Part shown: one piece after another, positions 14,252 through 22,076 of the stretch
Layout of the letters: each line of letters begins with the position of its first letter
How positions within the stretch are numbered: position 1 is the first letter of the stretch
Assembly (NCBI GenBank): GCA_900543095.1
Contig: UQQD01000019.1
Span: 1 to 31,054, forward strand
Origin: an uncultured Ruminococcus sp.
GTDB lineage: Bacteria; Bacillota; Clostridia; Oscillospirales; Acutalibacteraceae
Direction of reading: 5' to 3'
Length of the DNA: 31,054 nucleotides
Translations under genes and position numbers: made by a program
The notes under the pieces: model-generated
Database searches by the model: none
What the model saw: the letters and a program-made list of their open reading frames with translations, nothing else
What the model was told of the DNA's origin: nothing

Positions 14252-15427
14252 TCACCTGCTTTTTTGAAGCAAAACAACCGTCTCAATATGCGCCGTGTGG
14301 GGGAACATATCGACAGGCTGTATTTTTTGTACCCTGTAACTGCTCTTCTTTGAAAGAAAGTCAATATCCCTTGCAAGGGTTTCGGGGCTGCACGAAACAT
14401 AAACAACCCTTTTGGGCGACATCTTGATGAGCGCATTTAAAAATTTCTCACTGCTTCCTGCTCTCGGAGGATCCATAAACACTGCGTCGGGCTTTTCGCT
14501 CTCCTGCGACGCCTCAGACATAAAATCGCCTGCGTCACCCTTGTAAAAGCGAATATTTTTCAGGTTATTGGCTTTGGCGTTTACGATTGCGTCACGAACC
14601 GCATTGCCGTTTAATTCGACGCCGATAACCCTGCCTGCACCGCTTTTTGCGGCAATTATGCCGATAGTTCCTATTCCGCAGTATGTGTCAAGCACGGTTT
14701 CGCTGCCTTTTAGAGCGGCAAATTCAATGGCTTTATTGTAAAGCACCTCGGTTTGAACAGGGTTTATCTGATAAAAGCTTTTCGGCGAAATTCTGAACCT
14801 ACAGCCGCATAAAATATCCTCGATATAGCCCTTGCCGTAAAGCACTTTTTCATTGTCGCCGAGCACAAGATTTGTATTGTAGGGATTTACGTTTTGCACC
14901 ACTGTGGTAATTTCGGGAAACTGTTTAACTATTGCCTTGACAAAATTGTTTTTTGAAGGAAAAACAGGTGTTCCCGTAACAAGTACAAGCATTACCTGAT
15001 TTGTTGCAAAGCCTCTTTTGACAAGGACGTGCCGCAAAAATCCCTTGTGTGTATCCTCGTTATAGGTGGTAAGCTTAAAAGAGGGGAGAAGCCCTCGTAC
15101 CGCAACTATAATTTTGTCGGCGGTAACGTCTTCTGTCTGACAGCTGTCAATTCCGACAACGTGGTGTGTTCCCGACTGATAAACGCCCGAAATTATCTTT
15201 CCGCGGCGGTCGGTGTAAAACGCCGCCTGCACCTTGTTGCGGTAGTGGTAGGGATTGTTCATTCCGATAATAGGCTCAACCTTGCAAAAACGTTTTAACA
15301 GCTTTTCAACCTTGTTTTGTTTAAATTCAAGCTGCTTTTGATATGATAAATTTTGAAGCTGACAGCCGCCGCATTTTTTATAGACGGGACAGCTTCCGTT
15401 TTTTATATTTTCTTTGCTTTTACTCAT
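14252..15427 (-). CDS. rlmD: 23S rRNA (uracil-C5)-methyltransferase, RlmD/RlmCD-like, without TRAM domain
   Basis: Protein of 391 aa of the TrmA/RumA family, which methylates C5 of uridines in rRNA or tRNA using SAM. Seen: four cysteines for a [4Fe-4S] cluster (C13, C19, C22, C96), the SAM-binding VLDTYCGIGTIGI (245-257), DPPR (319-322), the catalytic nucleophile C346 in VYVSCSPETLARD, and HIETV (380-384). The N-terminal TRAM RNA-binding domain found in many relatives is absent. I start at ATG 15427, with GGGGGA just upstream; the longer frame would need an ATT start. The exact target uridine (747 and/or 1939) cannot be told from sequence. Confidence 0.88.
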   Translation of the reverse strand: MSKSKENIKNGSCPVYKKCGGCQLQNLSYQKQLEFKQNKVEKLLKRFCKVEPIIGMNNPYHYRNKVQAAFYTDRRGKIISGVYQSGTHHVVGIDSCQTEDVTADKIIVAVRGLLPSFKLTTYNEDTHKGFLRHVLVKRGFATNQVMLVLVTGTPVFPSKNNFVKAIVKQFPEITTVVQNVNPYNTNLVLGDNEKVLYGKGYIEDILCGCRFRISPKSFYQINPVQTEVLYNKAIEFAALKGSETVLDTYCGIGTIGIIAAKSGAGRVIGVELNGNAVRDAIVNAKANNLKNIRFYKGDAGDFMSEASQESEKPDAVFMDPPRAGSSEKFLNALIKMSPKRVVYVSCSPETLARDIDFLSKKSSYRVQKIQPVDMFPHTAHIETVVLLQKSR

Positions 15428-15458
15428 AATTCCCCCGTTAATTGATAAAATCAAATAT

Positions 15459-15487
15459 ATTCTACCATTTTAATGTAAAATAATCAA
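15459..15487 (-). promoter_or_regulatory. Promoter of the rlmD operon
   Basis: On the minus strand TTGATT (15487-15482) and TAGAAT (15464-15459) are 17 bp apart, about 30 bp upstream of the rlmD start. Confidence 0.65.
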
Positions 15488-15533
15488 TACGCAGCAGCGG
15501 GACCGCACCGAATAGGTACAGCCCCGCTGTTGC
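15485..15533 (-). terminator. GC-rich hairpin after gltD, probable terminator
   Basis: GCAGCAGCGGG (15491-15501) pairs with CCCGCTGTTGC (15523-15533), an 11-bp stem with an inner ACC/GGT pair. The downstream tract on the minus strand (GTATTGATTATTTTAC) is only partly U-rich. It overlaps the -35 of the rlmD promoter. Confidence 0.5.
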
Positions 15534-15587
15534 TATATTATATTAAAAAAGGTAGGTAGATAAAATAAATTTAAAAACGAATTAATA

Positions 15588-17072
15588 TCATAGGTTTGTG
15601 TAGCCCATAAGGCTTTCGTCAACCTCGCGTGCGGCGTCCCTGCCCTCACGGATAGCCCATACTACAAGCGACTGACCTCTGTGCATATCGCCTGCGGTGA
15701 ATACTCTGTCAACATTTGTTTTGAACGAGTCTTGCTTTGTTGCAACATTTGTTCTTGCGTTGGTTTCAACGCCGAATGCTTTTGTAACATAGCTTTCACT
15801 GCCCAAAAATCCTGCGGCGATAAGCACAAGTTCAACATCGACCTTGTATTCCGAGCCGGGCACTTCGACCATATTCAGTCTGCCTGTTTTTTTGTCTTTT
15901 TCAGGCGACAGCTTTACAAGGACAGCGCCGTTGACATTACCGTTTTTGTCTTTTAGGAATTCCTTTACGGTCGTCTGATAAACTCTCGGATCGTGACCGT
16001 AAACCTCAATCGCTTCCTCCTGACCGTAGTCCGTTTTGCAGACTCTCGGCCACTGAGGCCAAGGGTTATCGTCGGTTCTTTCGTCGGGAAGCTTAGGCAT
16101 CATTTCAAGCTGCAGCACTGACTTTGCGCCGTGTCTTACGCTTGTGCCCACGCAGTCGTTGCCTGTATCTCCGCCGCCGATTACCATTACATTTTTACCT
16201 TTGGCGGATATATATGTTCCCTCTTTGAGGTCGTTGTCGAGCAGAGCTTTTGTCGTGGATTTAAGAAAATCAACGGCAAAGTATATGCCCTTTGCATCTC
16301 TGCCTTTTGCTTTGATGTCACGGGGATTTGACGCACCGCAGGCAAGAATTATTCTGTCATAGTCTTTTAACAGATCGGACGCTTTTATGTCTTTGCCGAC
16401 ATCAACGCCTGTTTTGAATTCAACGCCCTCCTGCTTCATAATGTCGATTTTGCGGTCGATAACGTTTTTTTCAAGCTTCATATTCGGAATACCGTACATC
16501 AGCAGTCCGCCCACACGGTCGCTTCTTTCAAAAACTGTTACTGAGTGTCCTCTGAGGTTCAGCTGATCCGCTGCGGCAAGTCCGGAAGGTCCCGAACCGA
16601 TAACGGCGATTTTTTTGCCTGTGCGTACCTTTGGCGGTTTTGCACACGCATATCCCTCAAGATAGGCATTTTCGACTATGCTGTATTCATTTGCCTTTAC
16701 GGTAACCGAGTCGCCGTTTGCACCGCAGGTGCAGGCTTTTTCGCAGAGTGCGGGACAAACACGGGAAGTAAATTCAGGGAAATTACTTGTGATTTTAAGT
16801 CTGTTGTACGCCTGTTCCCAAGCTCCCTTAAAAATAAGGTCGTTCCATTCGGGAATAAGGTTGTTCAGCGGACAGCCCGAAACCATATTGCCGATAACCA
16901 TACCCGATTGGCAAAACGGAACGCCGCATTCCATACATCTTGCGCCCTGCTTTTTTTGCTCCTCCTGCGACAGCGGAGTGTGAAATTCATTGTAATTCTT
17001 TATACGTTCTTTTACGGAGAATGCGGGAGCGTCCTCTCGTTTATATTCCATAAATCCTGTTGGCTTTCCCAT
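15588..17072 (-). CDS. gltD: Glutamate synthase (NADPH) small subunit
   Basis: Protein of 494 aa, the usual GltD length. Seen: N-terminal cysteine clusters for [4Fe-4S] centres (C46, C49, C54, C67, then C106, C110, C114, C116), the FAD-binding GSGPSG (159-164) and a second Rossmann motif, GGGDTGNDC, for NADPH. It passes electrons from NADPH to the large subunit, which makes two glutamates from glutamine and 2-oxoglutarate. ATG 17072 has a GGAGGAG site and lies 14 bp after gltB, so the two are coexpressed. Confidence 0.97.
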   Translation of the reverse strand: MGKPTGFMEYKREDAPAFSVKERIKNYNEFHTPLSQEEQKKQGARCMECGVPFCQSGMVIGNMVSGCPLNNLIPEWNDLIFKGAWEQAYNRLKITSNFPEFTSRVCPALCEKACTCGANGDSVTVKANEYSIVENAYLEGYACAKPPKVRTGKKIAVIGSGPSGLAAADQLNLRGHSVTVFERSDRVGGLLMYGIPNMKLEKNVIDRKIDIMKQEGVEFKTGVDVGKDIKASDLLKDYDRIILACGASNPRDIKAKGRDAKGIYFAVDFLKSTTKALLDNDLKEGTYISAKGKNVMVIGGGDTGNDCVGTSVRHGAKSVLQLEMMPKLPDERTDDNPWPQWPRVCKTDYGQEEAIEVYGHDPRVYQTTVKEFLKDKNGNVNGAVLVKLSPEKDKKTGRLNMVEVPGSEYKVDVELVLIAAGFLGSESYVTKAFGVETNARTNVATKQDSFKTNVDRVFTAGDMHRGQSLVVWAIREGRDAAREVDESLMGYTNL

Positions 17073-17086
17073 TGCGTTTCTCCTCC

Positions 17087-20000
17087 TTATTTGTTGTTTA
17101 TAATCTGATAGAACGCTTCGATTTTAGCCTGCTCGTTGCTCATACCCTTTTCTTCGTTAAGGGCAATGGCGGTCATCATTTCCTTGTAGTCGTGGGGGAT
17201 TATCCTCTTGAACTTAGGCAGATATTCCTCAAAGTTTTTAAGTATTTCTTTGCCCTTTGCGGAATTGGTAGCCTTAACGTGTTCTTCTATCAGTTCTTTC
17301 AGTTCGAGAATATCGTACTTTTCGGTAACCTCCGAAAACAGCACCATTTCTTTGTTGAGCTTTGTATAAAGGTCACGGTCTTCATCAAGGACATAAGCAA
17401 CGCCGCCCGACATACCTGCGGCAAAGTTTTTGCCTGTTTTGCCGATGACAACAACACGTCCGCCTGTCATATATTCGCAGCCGTGGTCGCCCACGCCCTC
17501 AACAACTGCGGTAGCGCCCGAATTACGAACGCAGAAACGTTCGCCCGCAACGCCGTTGATGAATGCCTTGCCGCTCGTTGCGCCGTAAAGTGCAACGTTT
17601 CCGATGATGATGTTTTCTTCTGGCTTGAATTTTGAACCCTTAGGCGGATAAACAATCAGCTTGCCGCCCGAGAGTCCCTTGCCGAAGTAGTCGTTGCTGT
17701 CGCCGACAAGCTCCAGAGTTAAACCCTTTGGAATGAATGCGCCGAAGCTCTGACCGCCCGAACCGTTACATACGATTTTGAACGTGTCGTCGTCAAGCTT
17801 GCCGTCAAATTTCTTGGTAATCTCCGAACCGAAGATAGTACCGAGAGTTCTGTCGGTGTTTTTAACGTCAACGGTGATAGTTTTAGGAGTGCCCTTTGTA
17901 AATGCGGCCTTAAATTCCTTTGCAAACACCTTTTCGTCAAGTGTTGAATCAAGCTTGAAGTCATACTGGCTCTTTTTGTTGTATTCAACCTTGTTGTCCG
18001 CAAAGTCACGGTTAAGAATATTTGAAAGGTCAATTTCCTTTTCACGGTTGCTGAGGTTTTCCTTAGGCTTTATGAGGTCGATTCTGCCCACAAGCTCATC
18101 AACCGTTTTTACGCCGAGCTTTGACATATATTCACGCAGTTCGCTTGCAACAAACTGCATAAAGTTGATGACATATTCGGGCTTGCCGCAGAAACGCTTT
18201 CTGAGTTCGGGATTCTGAGTGGCAACGCCGAACGGGCAGGTGTCGAGGTTACATACACGCATCATAGCACAGCCGAGAGTTACAAGCGGAGCGGTTGCAA
18301 AGCCGAATTCTTCGGCACCGAGCATTGCGGCAATGGCAACGTCACGGCCTGTCATAAGCTTACCGTCCGTTTCAATTACAACTCTGTCGCGAAGATCGTT
18401 CATAATAAGCGTTTGGTGAGCTTCTGCAAGACCGAGCTCCCACGGCAGACCTGCGTTATAGATAGAGTTTCTCGGAGCGGCACCCGTACCGCCGTCATAA
18501 CCAGAAATAAGGATTACGCCTGCGCCTGCTTTTGCAACGCCTGCGGCAACTGTTCCTACACCACATTCGGAAACAAGCTTAACCGAGATTCTTGCGTCTT
18601 TGTTGGCATTTTTGAGGTCATATATAAGCTGAGCCAAGTCCTCAATTGAGTAAATATCGTGGTGAGGGGGAGGGGAGATAAGCGAAACGCCCGGTGTGGA
18701 GTGACGAGTTTTTGCAATCCACGGATAAACCTTTTTGCCCGGAAGATGTCCGCCCTCGCCTGGTTTTGCGCCCTGAGCCATTTTAATCTGAATTTCGTCG
18801 GCAGAGGTGAGGTATCTTGATGTTACGCCGAAACGTCCCGAAGCAACCTGCTTGATAGCGGAGCATTTATCCTCTTTTTTGCCCTTTGTCAAGAGCCTTT
18901 CAAGGCTTTCTCCGCCTTCACCTGAGTTTGACTTGCCGTGAAGCTTGTTCATTGCAAGTGCAAGTGTTTCGTGAGCCTCCTGAGAAATTGAACCGTATGA
19001 CATTGCGCCTGTCTTGAATCTTTTAACGATTGATTCAACGCTTTCAACTTCGTCAAGCGGAATGGGCTTGTCGGCATAGTTGAAGTCAAACAAGCCTCTG
19101 ATATTAACAGGCTCCATTTCCTCGGTTATCATATGTGAATATTTTTTGTACAGTGAATAGTCATTGGTGCGGGTTGCCATTTGCAGGGTGTGGATAGTCT
19201 GCGGGTTATAGAGATGTTCTTCTTTGCCGCTTCTGAACTTGTGACTTCCGCGGGATTCAAGCTCGGTTGAACAAGAAAGTCCGAGCGGGTCAAATGCGGC
19301 GGTGTGAAGTCTGTCAACATTTGCTTCAATATCCTTTAAGGTGATACCGCCTATTCTGCTTACAGTGCCTGTAAAGTATTCGTCAATGACATTGCGGCTG
19401 ATTCCGATAGCCTCAAATATCTGAGATCCCTGATATGACTGAATAGTCGAGATACCCATTTTTGACGCAATCTTGACAATGCCGTGCAGTACTGCGCTGT
19501 TGTAGTCGTCTATTGCGGCGTAGTAGTCCTTGTCAAGCAAGTCGTCGTGAATAAGCTCGTGTATGGTTTCCTGAGCAAGATATGGGTTTATCGCACTTGC
19601 ACCGTAGCCCAGCAAGGTTGCAAAATGATGTACTTCACGGGGCTCGCCGCTTTCAAGAACTATTGCAAGCGATGTTCTTCTTTTTGTTACGACAAGGTGC
19701 TGGTGCAGTGCCGAAACAGCAAGCAGTGACGGAATAGCAAGGTGGTTTTCGTCAACGCCTCTGTCGGAGAGTATAAGAATGTTTGCGCCCTCGCTGTAAG
19801 CCTTGTCGGCTTCAATGAACAATCTCTTGACAGCCTTTGAAAGCCTTGTGTTTTTATAATAAAGTATAGGTATAACGGCTACCTTAAAGCCGCTGATCTT
19901 CATATTTTTAAGCTTGAGAACGTCCGTTGAGGTAAGTATAGGATTGTTTATCTTCATTACCTTGCAGTTCTCGGGCTTTTCTTCAAGAATGTTGCCGTCC

Positions 20001-21631
20001 TCGCCGATATATACCGTTGTTGAAGTAACGATTTCCTCACGAATTGCGTCTATCGGAGGATTTGTTACCTGGGCAAAGAGCTGTTTAAAGTAATTGAAAA
20101 GCGGCTGAGGCTCCTTTGAAAGCACAGCAAGCGGGCTGTCCGTACCCATTGCGGAAATTGACTCGCTGCCGTTTTTAGCCATAGGCAGTATAGAGGTCAT
20201 AACGTCCTCGTAGGTGTAGCCGAACGCTTTTTGCAGACGCTTTCTTTCATCGTGGTGGTGTTCTTCGACCTTTGCGTTAGGAATTTTCAAATCCTTTAGA
20301 TTTACAAGGTTGCTGTCAAGCCATTCGCCGTAGGGCTGTTTTGAAGCGTAAAACTCTTTAAGCTCATCGTCGTCAATAAGCTTGCCCTTTACTGTGTCAA
20401 CAAGAAGCATTTTACCCGGGCGGAGTCTTTCCTTTACAACTATCTTGTCGGCGTCGACAGGAAGCGCTCCGACCTCGGACGAAAGAATAAGGTTTCCGTC
20501 GCTTGTGATGTAGTATCTTGACGGGCGCAGACCGTTACGGTCAAGCACAGCGCCCATAATGTCGCCGTCTGAGAAAAGAATTGACGCAGGACCGTCCCAA
20601 GGCTCCATCATCGTTGCGTAATACTGATAAAAGTCCTTCTTTTTCTGACTCATAGTGCCGTTCCTGTCCCAAGGCTCGGGAATTGTAATCATAACGGCAA
20701 GCGGAAGCTCCATACCGCTCATTACCAAAAATTCAAGCGTGTTGTCAAGCATTGCAGAGTCTGAACCCTCAGTATTTACAACAGGGATAACCTTGTCAAG
20801 GTCGCCCTTGAGGTGTTCGCTTCGCATAGTTTCTTCACGGGCAAGCATCTTATCGGCGTTGCCTCTGATTGTGTTGATTTCACCGTTATGCACAATCATT
20901 CTGTTAGGATGCGCTCTCTGCCAGCTGGGGTTGGTGTTTGTTGAAAATCTTGAATGTACCATTGCAATGGCAGATTCATAATCGGGACTTTGCAGGTCAA
21001 GGAAAAATCTTCTGAGGTCGCCGACAAGGAACATACCTTTATATACAATGGTTCTGCTTGAAAGCGAAACAACATATGTATCTTCGTTACTCTGCTCAAA
21101 AACACGTCTTGCAACATACAGCTTGCGATCAAAGCTTACGCCTTTCTTAACGCCCTCTGGACGCTTGATAAAGCACTGCATAATAAACGGCATACAGTCA
21201 AGCGCACGTTTGCCTATGACCGTTGTATCCGACGGAACGACACGCCAGCCGAGAACTTCAAGTCCTTCCTTTTCGGCAATGATTTCAAACATCTTTTTAG
21301 CCTGATTTCTTGCAAGCTCCTTTTGAGGGAAGAAGAACATTCCCACAGCATAGTCGCGCTCCGAAAGCAGGTTGATACCGATTTCTTTTGCGGCCTTTTT
21401 AAAGAATTTGTGTGAGATCTGGAGCAGAATACCTACGCCGTCGCCTGTTTTGCCCTCGGCGTCCTTTCCTGCACGGTGTTCAAGTGTTTCTACAATAGTA
21501 AGAGCATTTGCAACTGTGTCGTGTGATTTTTCGCCTTTAATGTTGACAACTGCTCCGATACCGCAGTTATCGTGTTCAAACGAGGGAGAATACAGTTTAC
21601 TTTTGGCAACAGGTTTTTGTGTCTGTTCCAT
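17087..21631 (-). CDS. gltB: Glutamate synthase (NADPH) large subunit
   Basis: Protein of about 1,514 aa with the full GltB domain order: an N-terminal class II glutaminase whose nucleophile would be C23 (in HDNCGIGAV) after propeptide removal, a central domain, an FMN-binding synthase domain (PGVSLISPPPHHDIYSIEDLAQ, KPGEGGHLPGKKV), a 3Fe-4S cysteine cluster (CAMMRVCNLDTCPFGVA), and the C-terminal GxGxG repeat domain. I chose ATG 21631 rather than 21640 because AAAGG lies about 9 bp upstream of it and would touch the other. It is divergent from glnA across a 445-bp region with its own promoter and leader hairpin. No frameshift is visible. Confidence 0.97.
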   Translation of the reverse strand: MEQTQKPVAKSKLYSPSFEHDNCGIGAVVNIKGEKSHDTVANALTIVETLEHRAGKDAEGKTGDGVGILLQISHKFFKKAAKEIGINLLSERDYAVGMFFFPQKELARNQAKKMFEIIAEKEGLEVLGWRVVPSDTTVIGKRALDCMPFIMQCFIKRPEGVKKGVSFDRKLYVARRVFEQSNEDTYVVSLSSRTIVYKGMFLVGDLRRFFLDLQSPDYESAIAMVHSRFSTNTNPSWQRAHPNRMIVHNGEINTIRGNADKMLAREETMRSEHLKGDLDKVIPVVNTEGSDSAMLDNTLEFLVMSGMELPLAVMITIPEPWDRNGTMSQKKKDFYQYYATMMEPWDGPASILFSDGDIMGAVLDRNGLRPSRYYITSDGNLILSSEVGALPVDADKIVVKERLRPGKMLLVDTVKGKLIDDDELKEFYASKQPYGEWLDSNLVNLKDLKIPNAKVEEHHHDERKRLQKAFGYTYEDVMTSILPMAKNGSESISAMGTDSPLAVLSKEPQPLFNYFKQLFAQVTNPPIDAIREEIVTSTTVYIGEDGNILEEKPENCKVMKINNPILTSTDVLKLKNMKISGFKVAVIPILYYKNTRLSKAVKRLFIEADKAYSEGANILILSDRGVDENHLAIPSLLAVSALHQHLVVTKRRTSLAIVLESGEPREVHHFATLLGYGASAINPYLAQETIHELIHDDLLDKDYYAAIDDYNSAVLHGIVKIASKMGISTIQSYQGSQIFEAIGISRNVIDEYFTGTVSRIGGITLKDIEANVDRLHTAAFDPLGLSCSTELESRGSHKFRSGKEEHLYNPQTIHTLQMATRTNDYSLYKKYSHMITEEMEPVNIRGLFDFNYADKPIPLDEVESVESIVKRFKTGAMSYGSISQEAHETLALAMNKLHGKSNSGEGGESLERLLTKGKKEDKCSAIKQVASGRFGVTSRYLTSADEIQIKMAQGAKPGEGGHLPGKKVYPWIAKTRHSTPGVSLISPPPHHDIYSIEDLAQLIYDLKNANKDARISVKLVSECGVGTVAAGVAKAGAGVILISGYDGGTGAAPRNSIYNAGLPWELGLAEAHQTLIMNDLRDRVVIETDGKLMTGRDVAIAAMLGAEEFGFATAPLVTLGCAMMRVCNLDTCPFGVATQNPELRKRFCGKPEYVINFMQFVASELREYMSKLGVKTVDELVGRIDLIKPKENLSNREKEIDLSNILNRDFADNKVEYNKKSQYDFKLDSTLDEKVFAKEFKAAFTKGTPKTITVDVKNTDRTLGTIFGSEITKKFDGKLDDDTFKIVCNGSGGQSFGAFIPKGLTLELVGDSNDYFGKGLSGGKLIVYPPKGSKFKPEENIIIGNVALYGATSGKAFINGVAGERFCVRNSGATAVVEGVGDHGCEYMTGGRVVVIGKTGKNFAAGMSGGVAYVLDEDRDLYTKLNKEMVLFSEVTEKYDILELKELIEEHVKATNSAKGKEILKNFEEYLPKFKRIIPHDYKEMMTAIALNEEKGMSNEQAKIEAFYQIINNK

Positions 21632-21661
21632 TATGATCATCCTTTCCGATTTTTCGTATAT

Positions 21662-21694
21662 ATATGTATGAACAGATTTTTAATTCATACATAT
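21662..21694 (-). other. Hairpin in the gltB leader
   Basis: ATATGTATGAA and TTCATACATAT form an 11-bp AT-rich stem in the approximately 140-nt leader between the gltB promoter and start codon. There is no U-tract, so it is not an intrinsic terminator; it may affect RNA stability or bind a regulator. Confidence 0.4.
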
Positions 21695-21713
21695 AGATAT
21701 AACACATAGAATT

Positions 21714-21927
21714 TGCAACTTTATTATTGCAATCCTGCAAAATCGCAGTAACGGCTGCAAATCCAAAACGCATATCTGTATTATATAACCGAAAAACGTA
21801 TTATGTCAATAGGTAAATGCAAAATTTTGCAACATTTTATTTATTTAAATTCAATCATTCGTGAAAATTGTGCAAGAAACTGCGTTGCGGCACACATTAT
21901 TTGCAAGAAAATAAATAAATCTTGCAA
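21714..21927. promoter_or_regulatory. Cluster of nine TGCAA motifs between gltB and glnA
   Basis: TGCAA occurs on the plus strand at 21714, 21728, 21736, 21756, 21818, 21828, 21871, 21902 and 21923; the fifth and sixth form the perfect palindrome TGCAAAATTTTGCA (21818-21831). Sites lie just upstream of both divergent promoters and within the gltB leader DNA. I read this as binding sites for a shared nitrogen regulator, but cannot name it. Confidence 0.5.
21780..21809 (-). promoter_or_regulatory. Promoter of gltB-gltD
   Basis: On the minus strand a perfect TTGACA (21809-21804) and a perfect TATAAT (21785-21780) are 18 bp apart, giving a leader of about 140 nt. The TGCAAAATTTTGCA palindrome lies 8 bp upstream of the -35. 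Confidence 0.8.
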
Positions 21928-21953
21928 AATTTTCAATTTTTTAGAAAAAACTA

Positions 21954-21982
21954 TTGACAAATCCGAAATTATAGAATATACT
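21954..21982 (+). promoter_or_regulatory. Promoter of glnA
   Basis: TTGACA (21954-21959) and TATACT (21977-21982) are 17 bp apart, giving a start near 21989. The last TGCAA motif ends 26 bp upstream of the -35. Confidence 0.85.
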
Positions 21983-21997
21983 GTTAGCAATGACAGC

Positions 21998-22040
21998 AAA
22001 GGCGCTGTAGGCTACGGGCTTACAGCGTCTTTTGTTTTAG
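21998..22040 (+). terminator. Attenuator hairpin in the glnA leader
   Basis: AAAGGCGCTGTA (21998-22009) pairs with TACAGCGTCTTT (22021-22032), and GGC/GCT extends the stem to a 5-nt loop. TTTTGTTTTAG follows. It starts about 10 nt after the predicted transcription start, so most transcripts should stop here unless an antiterminating factor acts. Confidence 0.75.
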
Positions 22041-22076
22041 TCAACAATATTAAAATTCGGATAGGAGAGAATACTT

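Noticed and set aside
16545..17635. Two long frames (187 and 191 aa) opposite gltD and gltB
   Set aside because: They overlap conserved Fe-S and FMN domains on the other strand and show no family signature.
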